Assembly (NCBI GenBank): GCA_016932615.1
Contig: JAFGCN010000009.1
Coordinates: 1 to 64,000, forward strand
DNA: 64,000 nucleotides
DNA from: Candidatus Aenigmatarchaeota archaeon
GTDB lineage: Archaea > Aenigmatarchaeota > Aenigmatarchaeia > QMZS01
Direction of reading: 5' to 3'
Both the position numbers and the translations under genes were made by a program. The notes under the pieces were generated by a model. It worked only from the letters and a program-made list of their open reading frames with translations, did no database searches and had not been told where the DNA came from. Numbering within the stretch: position 1 is the stretch's first letter; each line of letters opens with the position of its first letter. Of this stretch, positions 1 to 10,200 are shown piece by piece.

Positions 1-1
1 C

Positions 2-2056
2 CTTACGGACATAAACTGCACACTTAACTACACAGACAGCGAAGGGGACACAGGCACAATATACTTCGAGTGGTTCAAGAACGGAATTTCTTTGGCAACT
101 GGCAATGAAACCGCAGTTTCAAATGGGTCTTTGGCTTCAGATGCCCTGAACTCGACCTACTTTGTCAAAGGGGACAATATCACCTGCCAGGTTTATTCCA
201 TAGACGGCTACGAACAGGAATCGGCTTTGGAGAATTCCACAGAGAAAGCAATTCTGAACACCGCCCCGGTTATCAACACTACTCCAGTGAATATAACCGT
301 GAACGCCAATGGCAGTTACTGGGAGTATGATTATGATGCAATAGACCCCGACGTTTCAGATGGAATCGATGTGCTTTCCTGGACAGATAACACAACCCTT
401 TTCGACATAAACTCCTCAACCGGAGTAATTTCAGACAACCCTTCAGAGTTTGAGGCGGGGTATTATGCAGTTTTGATTACTGTTTCGGACGGGGAGGACA
501 ACAATACGTATATGCTCAATTATACCATAACGGATATCGGTGCGCCTTCAGTAATAATCAATTCCCCTGCGGTTAACCATTATGGTCTATCTAACATAAG
601 CATTTCCTTAAACATCAGCGACGGATTTGGCGTTGATTCTTGTTGGTATTCTCTGGACGACTGGGCTACAAACACAAGCTTTAACTGCAGCGTTATTTCT
701 TTAAACCTTTCTGAGGGCAACTACACCCTATTGGTTGGAGCAAATGATACTTCGGGGGGAATCAATTCCTCGGAAAGCTTATTATTCTGGATTGACCTGG
801 CTTCTCCAAGCATTTCCTTTTCCTGCAATTCTGACAGGGTTTATCTCAAAGAGACCCTTACCTGCACCTGCTTAGCCACGGACAATATTTCGCCTTCGGA
901 GAATATAACCCTGAGCTATGAGCCAAATCCTTCTACCGACACCTTGGGAGATAAGATTGCGTCCTGTACTGCCACTGATCTTGCAGGGAACACAAACAGC
1001 TCTACCTATGCTTATCGCGTCCTGTATAAGGTTACTGGTGGTGGAGGCGGAGGCGGGTCAGTTTCCGGAGCGAACAAGCAGATTGTGTGGCAATCGGCTG
1101 ACTCCCGTATATTTTTGGAAGTAAACCTGAACAAGTCTATTTCCGGTGCATCTATTATCTTTAATGAGTCCCAAGACCCCCCATATACTTCTTCCCCTGG
1201 CGTTGTTTATCAATACTTTTCTGTCAAAAAGGTGAAGTTTGAAAATGAGCAGATCGAAAATGCTACCCTGAGGTTCAGGGTTGAAAACCTGTGGCTGCGA
1301 AAAAACAATCTTTCCGGGGTTTACCTTGCACACTACTCTCAGGGCCAATGGGTGCCTCTGGAAACGGTAAAGGCCAATTCTTCACTGGAGTTTACTGAGT
1401 ATCTGGCTTATCTGGACTCTTTTTCGGATTTTGCAATAGTGGGAGAGAAGCTGCCTTTATGCATAGAGTCAGATAAGCGGTGCGTGCCTGAGGGTATTGA
1501 AGTATGTAGAAATAGCTATTGGTTTTTTTTGGAAAAATGCGAAAATGGCTGTGATGCCGAGGCCAAGTCCTGCATAGAGCTTTTTGGAGAGGTAGAGGAA
1601 GTCTGCTCTGAAGGCCAGGAGAAATGCCTGGAGGGATGGGTTTATTCTTGCCAGCAAAATGGCTGGTTCGAGTCAATGTACTGCCCGCTTGGGTGCGATG
1701 AGGCGGGTATTGGATGCCGCCAGCCGGAAGTTGAAGGTGTTGTAGCAGAAAGAGAATTGCACCCATATGCCTATCTGGGCATCTTGGTCATCCTTATCCT
1801 GACTGCAGCGCTTTTCCTGAGATCAAAGCTGGTTTCAAAGGGAACCGCTGCTTTAAAGCCCAAGCATCTGGAGTACCGGGGCGGAGTTGATGTCGAAACA
1901 TTGGTCAAGAATGAAGAGAATCTTTTTGATGAGGTTGAAGGCGAGATAAAATCCGTTGAAGGGGTTATCCAGGACGTGGAAAGCCAGATTTCAAAGCGGA
2001 AATCAAATACCAAGAAAAATCCCCGAGAACTGGAAAACAAGACTAGATATTTGTAG
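2..2056 (+). CDS. Large cell-surface protein, PGF-pre-PGF type (5' end outside window)
   Basis: The reading frame is already open at the left edge, so only the C-terminal 684 residues are seen. They hold Asn/Ser/Thr-rich beta-sandwich (cadherin/Ig-like) segments with many N-x-S/T sites, then a glycine linker encoded near 1036-1058, then a segment (about 1075-1440) resembling the PGF-pre-PGF domain of archaeal surface proteins. Two short Cys-rich knots follow (about 1455-1720). A hydrophobic helix encoded at 1762-1818 and a charged cytoplasmic tail end the protein. It is probably a membrane-anchored envelope glycoprotein facing outward. Ligand and function are unknown. Confidence 0.8.
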   Translation, partial: LTDINCTLNYTDSEGDTGTIYFEWFKNGISLATGNETAVSNGSLASDALNSTYFVKGDNITCQVYSIDGYEQESALENSTEKAILNTAPVINTTPVNITVNANGSYWEYDYDAIDPDVSDGIDVLSWTDNTTLFDINSSTGVISDNPSEFEAGYYAVLITVSDGEDNNTYMLNYTITDIGAPSVIINSPAVNHYGLSNISISLNISDGFGVDSCWYSLDDWATNTSFNCSVISLNLSEGNYTLLVGANDTSGGINSSESLLFWIDLASPSISFSCNSDRVYLKETLTCTCLATDNISPSENITLSYEPNPSTDTLGDKIASCTATDLAGNTNSSTYAYRVLYKVTGGGGGGGSVSGANKQIVWQSADSRIFLEVNLNKSISGASIIFNESQDPPYTSSPGVVYQYFSVKKVKFENEQIENATLRFRVENLWLRKNNLSGVYLAHYSQGQWVPLETVKANSSLEFTEYLAYLDSFSDFAIVGEKLPLCIESDKRCVPEGIEVCRNSYWFFLEKCENGCDAEAKSCIELFGEVEEVCSEGQEKCLEGWVYSCQQNGWFESMYCPLGCDEAGIGCRQPEVEGVVAERELHPYAYLGILVILILTAALFLRSKLVSKGTAALKPKHLEYRGGVDVETLVKNEENLFDEVEGEIKSVEGVIQDVESQISKRKSNTKKNPRELENKTRYL

Positions 2057-2134
2057 ATATATTCCAGAGAATAGTTTTCTGCAGGAGACAGGGTTTGCAA
2101 GGATTTCCTAAATAAAAATTTGCTTTAATGAGTT

Positions 2135-4588
2135 ATGGTTTCCTTAAGCAAGCTTACTGTCCATGGCTTCAAATCCTTTAAAAATAAGGTTTCACTTGAT
2201 ATTGGCCCGGGCATTACCTGTATAGCTGGCGCAAACGGCTCAGGAAAAAGCAATATTGTGGACGCTTTTTCATTTGTCCTGGGCAGAAGCTCTGCCAAGT
2301 TTATGCGGGCTGACAAGATGGAGGACGTAATATTCAAGAGCGACAGGGGCGCGGCAAGTTTTGCCAAGGTAGAGCTTGAATTTGACAATTCAGACCGGGT
2401 TATCAAGCTGGACTCCGATGTTGTCACGATTTTCCGCCAGATTAACTCCGATGGGCAGTCAACGTACCGGCTCAACGGGAAAATCGACACCCGGCAGAGG
2501 ATTTTGGACCTCCTTAGGGAGGCAAGAATCACTCCCGAAGGGCTCAATATTGTTGCCCAGGGCGACGTTACGCGCGTCATAGAGATGACTCCCGGTGAGA
2601 GGAGAAAAGTCATAGATGACCTGGCAGGTTTGGCCGAGTTTGACGAGAAGAAAAAGAAAAGCGAGTCAGAACTTGAAAAAGTCAGCAGCATTCTCACCCA
2701 GCAAAGCCTGCTTCTGGCCGAAAAAGAGCGGCTTTTCTCGAACATTTCTGAAGAGAAGCGAAAAGTAGAGACCTATGAGGAGCTTAACGGCAAGGTTAAG
2801 CGCATGAAGTTTACGATTTCAAAGAAAAAGCTGGACGATGGTGTGGAGAAGAAAGACCAGATTTCCGGGAAGTGCAGCGAAATCGAGTCAAAGCTTTCCG
2901 AAGCTCTCAAGGAAGTCCAGGAGTTTGATGCAAAAATGGAGGAGATAGATAGCAACCTGAAAAATATGGCCAAAAACGTGCTTGGCGGAAGCAAAGAAGT
3001 GGCGGTAATCGAAAAGCAGGAGAAGGTCAAAAGCCAGCTTATGACTAAAGAGGCCAGGATAAAAAATAACGAGCGGGAAATCACCCGGCTCCGGCAGTTC
3101 ATAGAGCGTCTGGATGAAGTGGACAAGCCAAAAGCCGTGAAGTTTTTGCTCGGAAAGCCCGGCGTGCTAGGCACTCCCGACCAGGTTATTGGATGCAGTC
3201 CTGAGAACCGCGAGGCGATAGATGCTGCACTGGGGGGCGCCAAGAACAATATAATTGTAGATTCAGTTTCTACTGCAGATTCCCTAATCCGCTATCTTAA
3301 GGAGAACAAGATAGGGACTGCCAAATTCCTGCCCCTGGACAAAATACGTGGAAATGTTGTATCCCGCCCCAGAGCAGAAGGGGTTGTGGATGTTGCGATA
3401 AACCTTGTCAAGTACGAGCCAAAATACAACAGCGTTGCAGAGTTCCTTTTGGGCTCAACCGTTGTAATGGGCAGTCTTGCAAGCGCAAAGGCGCTTATTA
3501 ACCAGTACCGGCTTGTCACTCAGGACGGCTCTTTAATCGAAAAAAGCGGGGCTATTCTTGGCGGTTATAAGGACTCGCCAATGGATTCTTCAAGGTACCT
3601 GAGGGAGATTTCCGCACTTGAGCAGGAGAATAAAACCCTCTCAGAGGAACTAGAACTGCTCCGGGCGGAGCTTGAAAAAACAACGAAATCAAGAGATGAG
3701 GTAAAGGGAGAATACAGCGGGCTGAGCCAGAGGATGGAAGAGGGGGAAGCGGCAAGAAAGGAGCTTAGCGAGAAGAGGCGAAAGGTTTACGAGAGAAAAC
3801 TGCGCCTTGAAAGCGACCTGTCAAGCGAGAGGGTAAAGCTTGCAAGAATTGAAACAGAGCTTAAGCTGTCTCAGGACGAACTTTCAGGGCTTGAACTTTT
3901 TGAGGAGCTTGAGAAGGGAAGCGTAAATGAACTAAAGGATAGAATAAGCCAGTACACGAGGGAGATGAGTGAGCTTGGGCCGCTCAACATGAAGTCAGTT
4001 GAGGACTTTGATACCTACAGGATGGAATACGAAAACTTAAAGGAGAAGGTGGAGAAGATTGTCGAGGAAAAGTACGCAATTGAAAAGGTAATCCTTGAGA
4101 TTGAAACTCACAGGAAAGACGCGTTTATGGCTCTTTTCAATGAAGTTGATGTGCATTTCAGGGAGATTTATACGAAGCTTTCCGAAGGAGAGGGCTACCT
4201 GTCTCTTGAAGAGGAGGGAAATGTTTATTCCGGGCTTTTGATAAAGGCAAAGCCGAAAGGAAAGCGGCTCCTTGGCATAGACTCGCTTTCCGGCGGAGAG
4301 AAAACTGTTACTGCAATCGCGTTTCTTCTTTCAATACAAAGGTGCAAGCCAAGCTGCTTTTGCCTTCTTGATGAAATCGATGCGGCTCTCGACAAGGAGA
4401 ATACCCGGAAGATTGTTGATTTGATACAGGAGTTTACCAGCGAGCAGCAATACCTCATAGTCACCCACAATGAAGTCACAATATCGAAGAGCAACCAGGT
4501 CTATGGGGTGATTTCCGAAGGAGGGGTTTCAACTGTTGTAGGAATAAAGCTTAACAGAAGAGAAGAGAATCTTACTGAGCATATATAA
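2135..4588 (+). CDS. smc: Chromosome segregation ATPase SMC, shortened arms
   Basis: SMC proteins fold at a hinge and join two half-ATPases to hold and compact DNA. Seen here: Walker A (residues 32-39, GANGSGKS), a Q-loop region near 140, a first coiled coil (about 165-330), a hinge-like domain (about 335-480), a second coiled coil (about 485-675), the signature LSGGE (718-722) and Walker B ending in DE near 746. The order is complete, so this is not a fragment. At 817 residues it is about 350 shorter than the usual archaeal or bacterial SMC, and the loss lies in the coiled-coil arms, each roughly half normal length. No scpA or scpB is adjacent; the next gene converges with a 9-nt gap. Confidence 0.93.
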   Translation: MVSLSKLTVHGFKSFKNKVSLDIGPGITCIAGANGSGKSNIVDAFSFVLGRSSAKFMRADKMEDVIFKSDRGAASFAKVELEFDNSDRVIKLDSDVVTIFRQINSDGQSTYRLNGKIDTRQRILDLLREARITPEGLNIVAQGDVTRVIEMTPGERRKVIDDLAGLAEFDEKKKKSESELEKVSSILTQQSLLLAEKERLFSNISEEKRKVETYEELNGKVKRMKFTISKKKLDDGVEKKDQISGKCSEIESKLSEALKEVQEFDAKMEEIDSNLKNMAKNVLGGSKEVAVIEKQEKVKSQLMTKEARIKNNEREITRLRQFIERLDEVDKPKAVKFLLGKPGVLGTPDQVIGCSPENREAIDAALGGAKNNIIVDSVSTADSLIRYLKENKIGTAKFLPLDKIRGNVVSRPRAEGVVDVAINLVKYEPKYNSVAEFLLGSTVVMGSLASAKALINQYRLVTQDGSLIEKSGAILGGYKDSPMDSSRYLREISALEQENKTLSEELELLRAELEKTTKSRDEVKGEYSGLSQRMEEGEAARKELSEKRRKVYERKLRLESDLSSERVKLARIETELKLSQDELSGLELFEELEKGSVNELKDRISQYTREMSELGPLNMKSVEDFDTYRMEYENLKEKVEKIVEEKYAIEKVILEIETHRKDAFMALFNEVDVHFREIYTKLSEGEGYLSLEEEGNVYSGLLIKAKPKGKRLLGIDSLSGGEKTVTAIAFLLSIQRCKPSCFCLLDEIDAALDKENTRKIVDLIQEFTSEQQYLIVTHNEVTISKSNQVYGVISEGGVSTVVGIKLNRREENLTEHI

Positions 4589-4597
4589 CTCCAGATG

Positions 4598-5458
4598 CTA
4601 TTTCGTGTGAATCTCTACAATATCGCCTTCCTTTAGCACGTACTTTAATCCGACCTTCCTGCCGCTGAATTTAGTCTTGTCAAAAATCCTTGCGAAAGCA
4701 AAGTTGCTGACAAAGTCTTTATGTATTTCCTTTGCAAAATGCTTTACCGTCGAGCCGCGCTTCAGGACCACGGGCACTTCTTCAACCTTGTTGTTTCTTT
4801 TTGTGTATGCGCGGATTAAGTTCAGGCTTTCCCAGAGTTCTGCTTTAAGGTCATCCAGCCCATAGCCAAGCTTTACGGAAATTTTCACCCTGCTTGGGGA
4901 ACTTGAAGTGTCAAGCTTTGTCGCGGCAAAGAGGGTTTTTGTGCGGATGTTTCTTTTTTTTAGGAATTCCTCAAGCTTTTGCTTTTCTTCCCGGCTGGTG
5001 TGGAGCGCAAGTATGAGGTCACAGCTATAGAGGATTGAGAGCTGAGTGCTATCAAAGGTCGATGGGATTTCCACAAGCTGTATGTTTGCGCCGCCCAGGT
5101 TCATCATTGCAACCTCCGGCTCAATAGTGGTAAACTCCTTGTCGCTTATTGCAACTTCTTTTCCGGTAAGGGCCTTAAGAAGCGAACTCTTGCCTGAGTT
5201 TGTGAAGCCGATTATGCAGACCTGCGCGTCCCCGGTTTTTTCAACTCCCCTCGATTTTCCTCCCTTTTTAGACCCTTGCGAGTCCGAGCGGAGTTTGGCG
5301 AGCTTTCTTTTTAGCTGCGCGAGGGCATTTTCAGTTCCCTTGTGCTTAGGCATCTCCCTAATCATCTCCTCAAGGCAGGCGATTTTTTCCTCAGGGCTTG
5401 TTGCTTTCAGAAACCTCTCTTCGGCGGCATAGTACTTTGGGCCTGCGTTTATTGGCAT
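4598..5458 (-). CDS. DRG/Obg-like GTPase with C-terminal TGS domain
   Basis: A P-loop GTPase with G1 at residues 84-92 (GFTNSGKSS) and G4 at 179-183 (ATKLD). A C-terminal TGS-like domain (about 222-286) ends in the G-x-x-x-VLKEGDIVEI pattern typical of DRG proteins, which associate with ribosomes. At 286 residues it is shorter than usual DRG (about 365). Where G3 should read DxPG, the sequence at about 129-133 is V-E-I-P-S, so the water-positioning motif is altered and hydrolysis may be slow or differently arranged. Its stop faces the smc stop. The family call is firm; the cellular role is not. Confidence 0.82.
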   Translation of the reverse strand: MPINAGPKYYAAEERFLKATSPEEKIACLEEMIREMPKHKGTENALAQLKRKLAKLRSDSQGSKKGGKSRGVEKTGDAQVCIIGFTNSGKSSLLKALTGKEVAISDKEFTTIEPEVAMMNLGGANIQLVEIPSTFDSTQLSILYSCDLILALHTSREEKQKLEEFLKKRNIRTKTLFAATKLDTSSSPSRVKISVKLGYGLDDLKAELWESLNLIRAYTKRNNKVEEVPVVLKRGSTVKHFAKEIHKDFVSNFAFARIFDKTKFSGRKVGLKYVLKEGDIVEIHTK

Positions 5459-5503
5459 GTTATCATAATTGAATCAATATTTGGAAAAATAGCCAATAAT
5501 TTT

Positions 5504-5832
5504 ATGAAAATCATTAACCGAAGCAAAATTAAGCCCCTGGAGAACGCCTGCGAGGTGTTGCAGGAGATGCACCCTTCAGCCAACCTGAGTATGTCTTATG
5601 CAACCATTACAAAAGGATCAAAGCCCCATAAGCACCTGCTGATGGAAGAGGTTTATTATATCGTTAAAGGCAAGGCGAAAATGAAAATTGGCTCTAAGAT
5701 TTTTGAGATAAAGGCGGAGATATAATTCCAATACCGAAAGGGAAATACCACAATATTGAATCTGTTGATTCTGCAATTGAGCTTGTGGTTGTGACTCACC
5801 CAAGGTTTGACCCAAAGGATTTGTTTTACTAG
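5504..5832 (+). pseudogene. Small cupin-domain gene with a single-base frameshift
   Basis: Frame 2 from the ATG at 5504 gives an N-terminal cupin half (HKHLLMEEVYYIVKGKAKM) and stops at 5723-5725. The +1 frame then continues the cupin from about 5714 as GDIIPIPKGKYHNIES and ends at the TAG at 5830-5832. Joining the frames gives one ordinary ~109-residue cupin, so one base (probably a G in the ggcgga tract near 5710-5715) is missing. The intact cupin at 34900-35262 has KGDLVEIPPGTEF at the same point. It is either a recent pseudogene or an assembly error. Confidence 0.75.
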
Positions 5833-5838
5833 AGAGGA

Positions 5839-6579
5839 TTATTTCTTCTCAAAAAATCTCTGGAGGTACGCTTCAGCCAGGCCCCGCCACTTTCCCCAAA
5901 GCCTCCAGCTTTCCTCTTCAAAGTCTTTATTAATCCCGTACCTTTGGCGCATGATTTTCTCGGTCAGGCAGTCGATATAGAATGCGGAATAGTTCCTTTT
6001 CTGGAATATCTCATAAAGCTGGACCGAGTAGGGCCCGATGCCTCTGATTGCCTGCAGGTCTTTTTTTCCAAAGTCTTTTGCAAGCGTAGCCAAGAACGGA
6101 ACTTTGTATCCCAGGCCCATTCCTTCAAGATTACTTTCGGTGAATTTTTTGGGGTCGAAGTTTAGCTTGAGGTAAACCTCCAGCATTTTCCTGCGGTAAT
6201 TCTTATATGAATTGTTCTGAGATATTATTGCGCCGACAAGCGCCTCAAAGTCAGAAAATGCCGAAAAAATCCGGGTGGTTTCTATCCTATCGATATAGTC
6301 CTTGAGCACAGGGTCGTCTCGGCATATCTCGTGAAATTCCTTAAGGTTTTCATCAAGCCCCAGGCAGAACCTTATCCTTTCAAGAAGTCCTTTTTCATTG
6401 CTTAGGTCTCTGCTGCTCTCAATTTCAAGGCATTTTTCGTTTTCTCTGAAGCTAAGCTCTGCGGTCTTTCTGTCAAAAAGAACTTTTCTTCGGGGAGTTT
6501 CTTCATAGAAGAAATAAAAGAGCCCCGATTTGAAGGTCTTCATGAAGTCAATCCTTTTTGCATTCAGCTTAACTATCAT
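5839..6579 (-). CDS. HhH-GPD DNA glycosylase, AlkA/OGG-like
   Basis: This enzyme family removes damaged bases in base-excision repair. Seen: a helix with AIISQNNS (about 117-124), a helix-hairpin-helix at 177-188 (AIRGIGPYSVQL) and the catalytic-type Asp at 203 in FYIDC. The lysine used by bifunctional OGG1/EndoIII enzymes is absent (Tyr/Ser at that place), which points to a monofunctional AlkA-like glycosylase. No Cys cluster for an iron-sulfur site is present. The N-terminal ~95 residues are probably the TBP-like domain common in AlkA and OGG1. Substrate is not predictable. Confidence 0.82.
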   Translation of the reverse strand: MIVKLNAKRIDFMKTFKSGLFYFFYEETPRRKVLFDRKTAELSFRENEKCLEIESSRDLSNEKGLLERIRFCLGLDENLKEFHEICRDDPVLKDYIDRIETTRIFSAFSDFEALVGAIISQNNSYKNYRRKMLEVYLKLNFDPKKFTESNLEGMGLGYKVPFLATLAKDFGKKDLQAIRGIGPYSVQLYEIFQKRNYSAFYIDCLTEKIMRQRYGINKDFEEESWRLWGKWRGLAEAYLQRFFEKK

Positions 6580-6605
6580 TATATTTGTCAGCGGGTAGAT
6601 ATATT

Positions 6606-7142
6606 ATGGCGGCAAAAGGCGTTGAGCTCCCCACCAATGCAATAATTGTATTGTCTTTGGGACTGATTGTCATGGTCCTGTTTGTGTTTTTCTCTGGCAA
6701 AAATGTCTCGAATGTGGATGCTATGCAGGCTAAAAATGCCTTTGAGCAGGGCTGCCAGCAGCTAAAAACATTATATCAGTGCGACTCGACCAAGCTGTCT
6801 CAGGTCAAGACCAGTTATACTGTGGATGGACAGCAAAAGAACCTTCTGGAGGTGTGCCACATAGCATTCAGTGACCCTTTTATGTCTGGCATAAAATGCA
6901 AGAATGCCTGCCTGGCATGCGGCAAGAAAGTTTATGATGGAAGCCCTTGTGAAGACGATTCTGATTGTCAGTCACCAACGACGCAGGGATGGAGTTGTGA
7001 TGGGGCTAAGAAGTGCATTCCGGCAAGCGTTTCTGGCAGCCGAGTTTCAGTTCCTGACTGCAGACAATCTGTAAATTGCCCTTCTTCCTGCACAAAGGGA
7101 TGCAAACTCGATGCTGCGAGAACTGGATGTGAATGCAACTAG
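6606..7142 (+). CDS. Exported Cys-rich protein with class III (pilin-like) signal
   Basis: The start chosen is the ATG at 6606, just after an A/T-rich stretch, giving a mature-looking N-terminus with KGVELP followed directly by a ~20-residue hydrophobic helix. That layout matches class III signal peptides cut by archaeal prepilin peptidase, and such an enzyme is encoded at 29116-29901. The remainder (~140 residues) carries many cysteines, including the C-x-x-C pair in ACLACG and a C-x4-DSDC segment, suggesting a disulfide-stabilised outer domain. It precedes another large Cys-rich exported protein. Function unknown. An upstream GTG-type start at 6585 is possible but less likely. Confidence 0.7.
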   Translation: MAAKGVELPTNAIIVLSLGLIVMVLFVFFSGKNVSNVDAMQAKNAFEQGCQQLKTLYQCDSTKLSQVKTSYTVDGQQKNLLEVCHIAFSDPFMSGIKCKNACLACGKKVYDGSPCEDDSDCQSPTTQGWSCDGAKKCIPASVSGSRVSVPDCRQSVNCPSSCTKGCKLDAARTGCECN

Positions 7143-7241
7143 GCCTGGTTGCTCGTTGTGTCATATCAACCCAGGTAGCTGTTAGCAGGTAATATCCGAA
7201 GCAGCACCAAGCTATATTAATAAGTCATCCTACAATACATT

Positions 7242-10200
7242 ATGAGCTTAAGGCATGTTCTTGCAATTGCCCTTGTAGTATTAATGCCTCTCTGTTTTGC
7301 TGGCGATTCTGCAGCCACTCAGGATGCGATTCAGTTTGATATAGCAAATGCCTATTCCGAGCCGCTTACGGGAACCATTAAGGTTTTTCTCCAGGGGCCC
7401 ATTTCCAAGACCACCATTACTTCTGAATGCCTTGCATTCAACGGGCTTTCTTCAGATACTCTGGTAGTTCCAAAAGGGGGCTATAAGATTCTTGTCCCCC
7501 TAGCTGAGCTCACCTTTGCTGAATCGGGAACGTACCAGGTATCATTTGAATACTCCTTTGTTGTCGGATCTGGAACTGAAACACGGAAAATTACTGGAGT
7601 GGTGCAGGTTGACCCCGAGTATGTTCAGTCAAAGATTTCAACCTGTGCAAGTCTGGGGGGTACTTGTCGGCTTGGTTGTGCCACCGGTGAGACCCCCCAT
7701 TCTGAAAAACTTGATTGTAGTTCAATAAATAAGTGCTGCATTCCTTCTGGAGAGGATTCTGGCGATGATGACTTTTTGGACCTAGGCACCCATGTGGGTG
7801 AGCAGTTGCCTCTTGACGTGACGAACCCCGAAGAACTGGCGCGGCTTTGGGGAATAAAGGTAATTGTTAAAAACGAGGGTGGCGTTCCAATATCGGGCCA
7901 CTTGGAGTGGTCAGTAAAGCCAAAGGGGCAGGATGCTTTCCAGGACGTGACCTCCAGGTGCTCTGTAACCAAAAGCGAGGGTGTGGTGGATATTGGTGAG
8001 TCTACTCTTGAAGACATTTCGGCAGCTGTTGATATTGCAAAAGGCGATTATGTGCAGCTTGGCTGTGGTTATCCGTTTATCCCAACCCCCCCACATACAG
8101 GTCCCCACACAGTCCGTGTCAAGTTTGTTGGCGAGCGTGCTGATGGCGTGAAATTGGAGAGCGAGGCAAAAATAATTGATTACGCTATTGACCGTATGGA
8201 TGTTTCCTACGGCGAGCGAAAAGACTGCTCTGGGGATTTCCAGGGCACTTGCAGGCCATTTTACTTTGGCTGTAATCTGGCAGAGGAGGTTAGAAAAGAA
8301 GGGTACTTCTCAGACTGCAACAGAGTTACGGAGTACTGCTGTGTTTCAAAAGAAAGCTACGTCCCGACAGAGGATGCACGAACCGTCGTTCTTGTTGTAG
8401 GCCTGAAGTGGGAGATTTGCACGGACGGAATTGATAATGATGATGATGATGACACTGATTGCGCGGACAGCGACTGCTGGGGGCTTAAAGGCCCTGGGGG
8501 GGCAACCTGCTGCTCGAAGCTTGTCCACTGCACGTTTGCTGATGACCCTTGCCGGATTGAGAGTTGCGATAGCCCTGAGGACTTGTATGGTGCTGAGCGG
8601 TACAATTTGGTTTCTGATGGGGGTGCTTTCCCCCCGGCACCTGAGCCGACCTACACCTGCCAGGTTGGGCGCCTTGAGCCGTGCGACCCGGGTGAATGTG
8701 GCGTTTCCCAGATTTGCTATGGTGAGGTTAGGGTTTGCAAGTCCGCTGATGAAGATGAAGGGGTTTGCATGAGTTGCCATGAGTGCAACCCTCACTGGGA
8801 CCCAATACATTACAATGGCGGGGCTGGGGACGGGTGCTGTGGGGACGATGCCTTCAATATAGATCCGGATGACGGGCTAATGCATCCCGAAAAAGACAAC
8901 TGGTGCAATATTGGAAACGGCGCTTGCCTTGAAGGCGTCTGGCACGCTGACCACTGCACCGATGGAATAAGGGACTGCGACGAAACCGGCGTCGATTGCG
9001 GTGGAACTGGCTGCAACACCTGCCCGGAGGTATGCACGGATGGAATTGACAATGATGGCAACGGCTTGACTGATTGCCTGGATGCAGTTTGCTGTGGGGC
9101 AGATGGGCCTGAAGGGGGACGATGCTGCAATGCGGGTTGCCCCTGTACATTTACTACGGAAGCTTCTTCTTCGGACTGCTACGACCTCTCATGCAGCTCT
9201 AATAATGAATGCTCCGGCAGCGCATTCGACAAATGCGAGAAGGGAAAATGCACAGGAGAACTCTTCTGCGATGGCTTGGGTGGATTTTGCAGGAGTGCGG
9301 ATGAAAGCAAAGCGGTTTGCGAGTGCGAAGGCGGCGTTTGGGATGAAAAGACTCAAGAGTGCTGCGGCGATGACGGGGCCGATGACAACTGGTGCCATAC
9401 CTATGGCGGCTCCTGCATTGAGGGCGTCTGGCATGACGACCACTGCACCGATGGAATCAAGAACTGCGATGAAACATTGGTTGACCTGAGGGGGGCAAAA
9501 TGCCCGAAGACCCGGTACGGCCTGCCCGAGAAATTGCTAGTGGTCTTTGCTATTGACTCTTCTGGATCCTTTGAAGATGAGCGGAAGTTACGTGTGGACC
9601 AGAGTATAATCCTGCCTCTTATAGCATTGCTAGAGGAGAATGGTGTGGTGGTTGACTATGAAACGAAGCTTCTGATAGAGCTTTGCAACAATGATGGGAC
9701 CTGCATGATCTGCGAAGAGAATTTTTGGGCTTGCATGGATCATTGCAGTTTTTCCAGCGGGTGCTATGGCCCTGCATATGAGAACTGGGGCATCGGAGTA
9801 TCTTACTGGTCAGAGAACTACCCGAAAAAAGGGGAGGGCAAGAAGATAATTATTTTCCTGTCCGATGAAGGGCCTTATGCAGGAGGCGATGAACCAGCGA
9901 CATACACAGGATATGTAAACTGCCGCGCAAATGAGGGTGATTCACCGGAATATTGCTCTTTCCTTTACTATGATGATGATGCTGACAAGGCCTCGGTAGC
10001 CCAGGCAGCCAGCATGGCGGTTTCAAAGGGCATAACCGTTTATGGCCTTTGGGGTGACGGCGTTGAGGAGGAAAAGCCGGGGCTAACTGATCTGTTCTAT
10101 GCTGCGACAAGGCCTACCGGGGGCGATGCATATGCATACATAGATTATGCCCAGATTATAGAGAGTCTGAAGAATATGGGGCCTGAGCTTGCAAGGTGCA

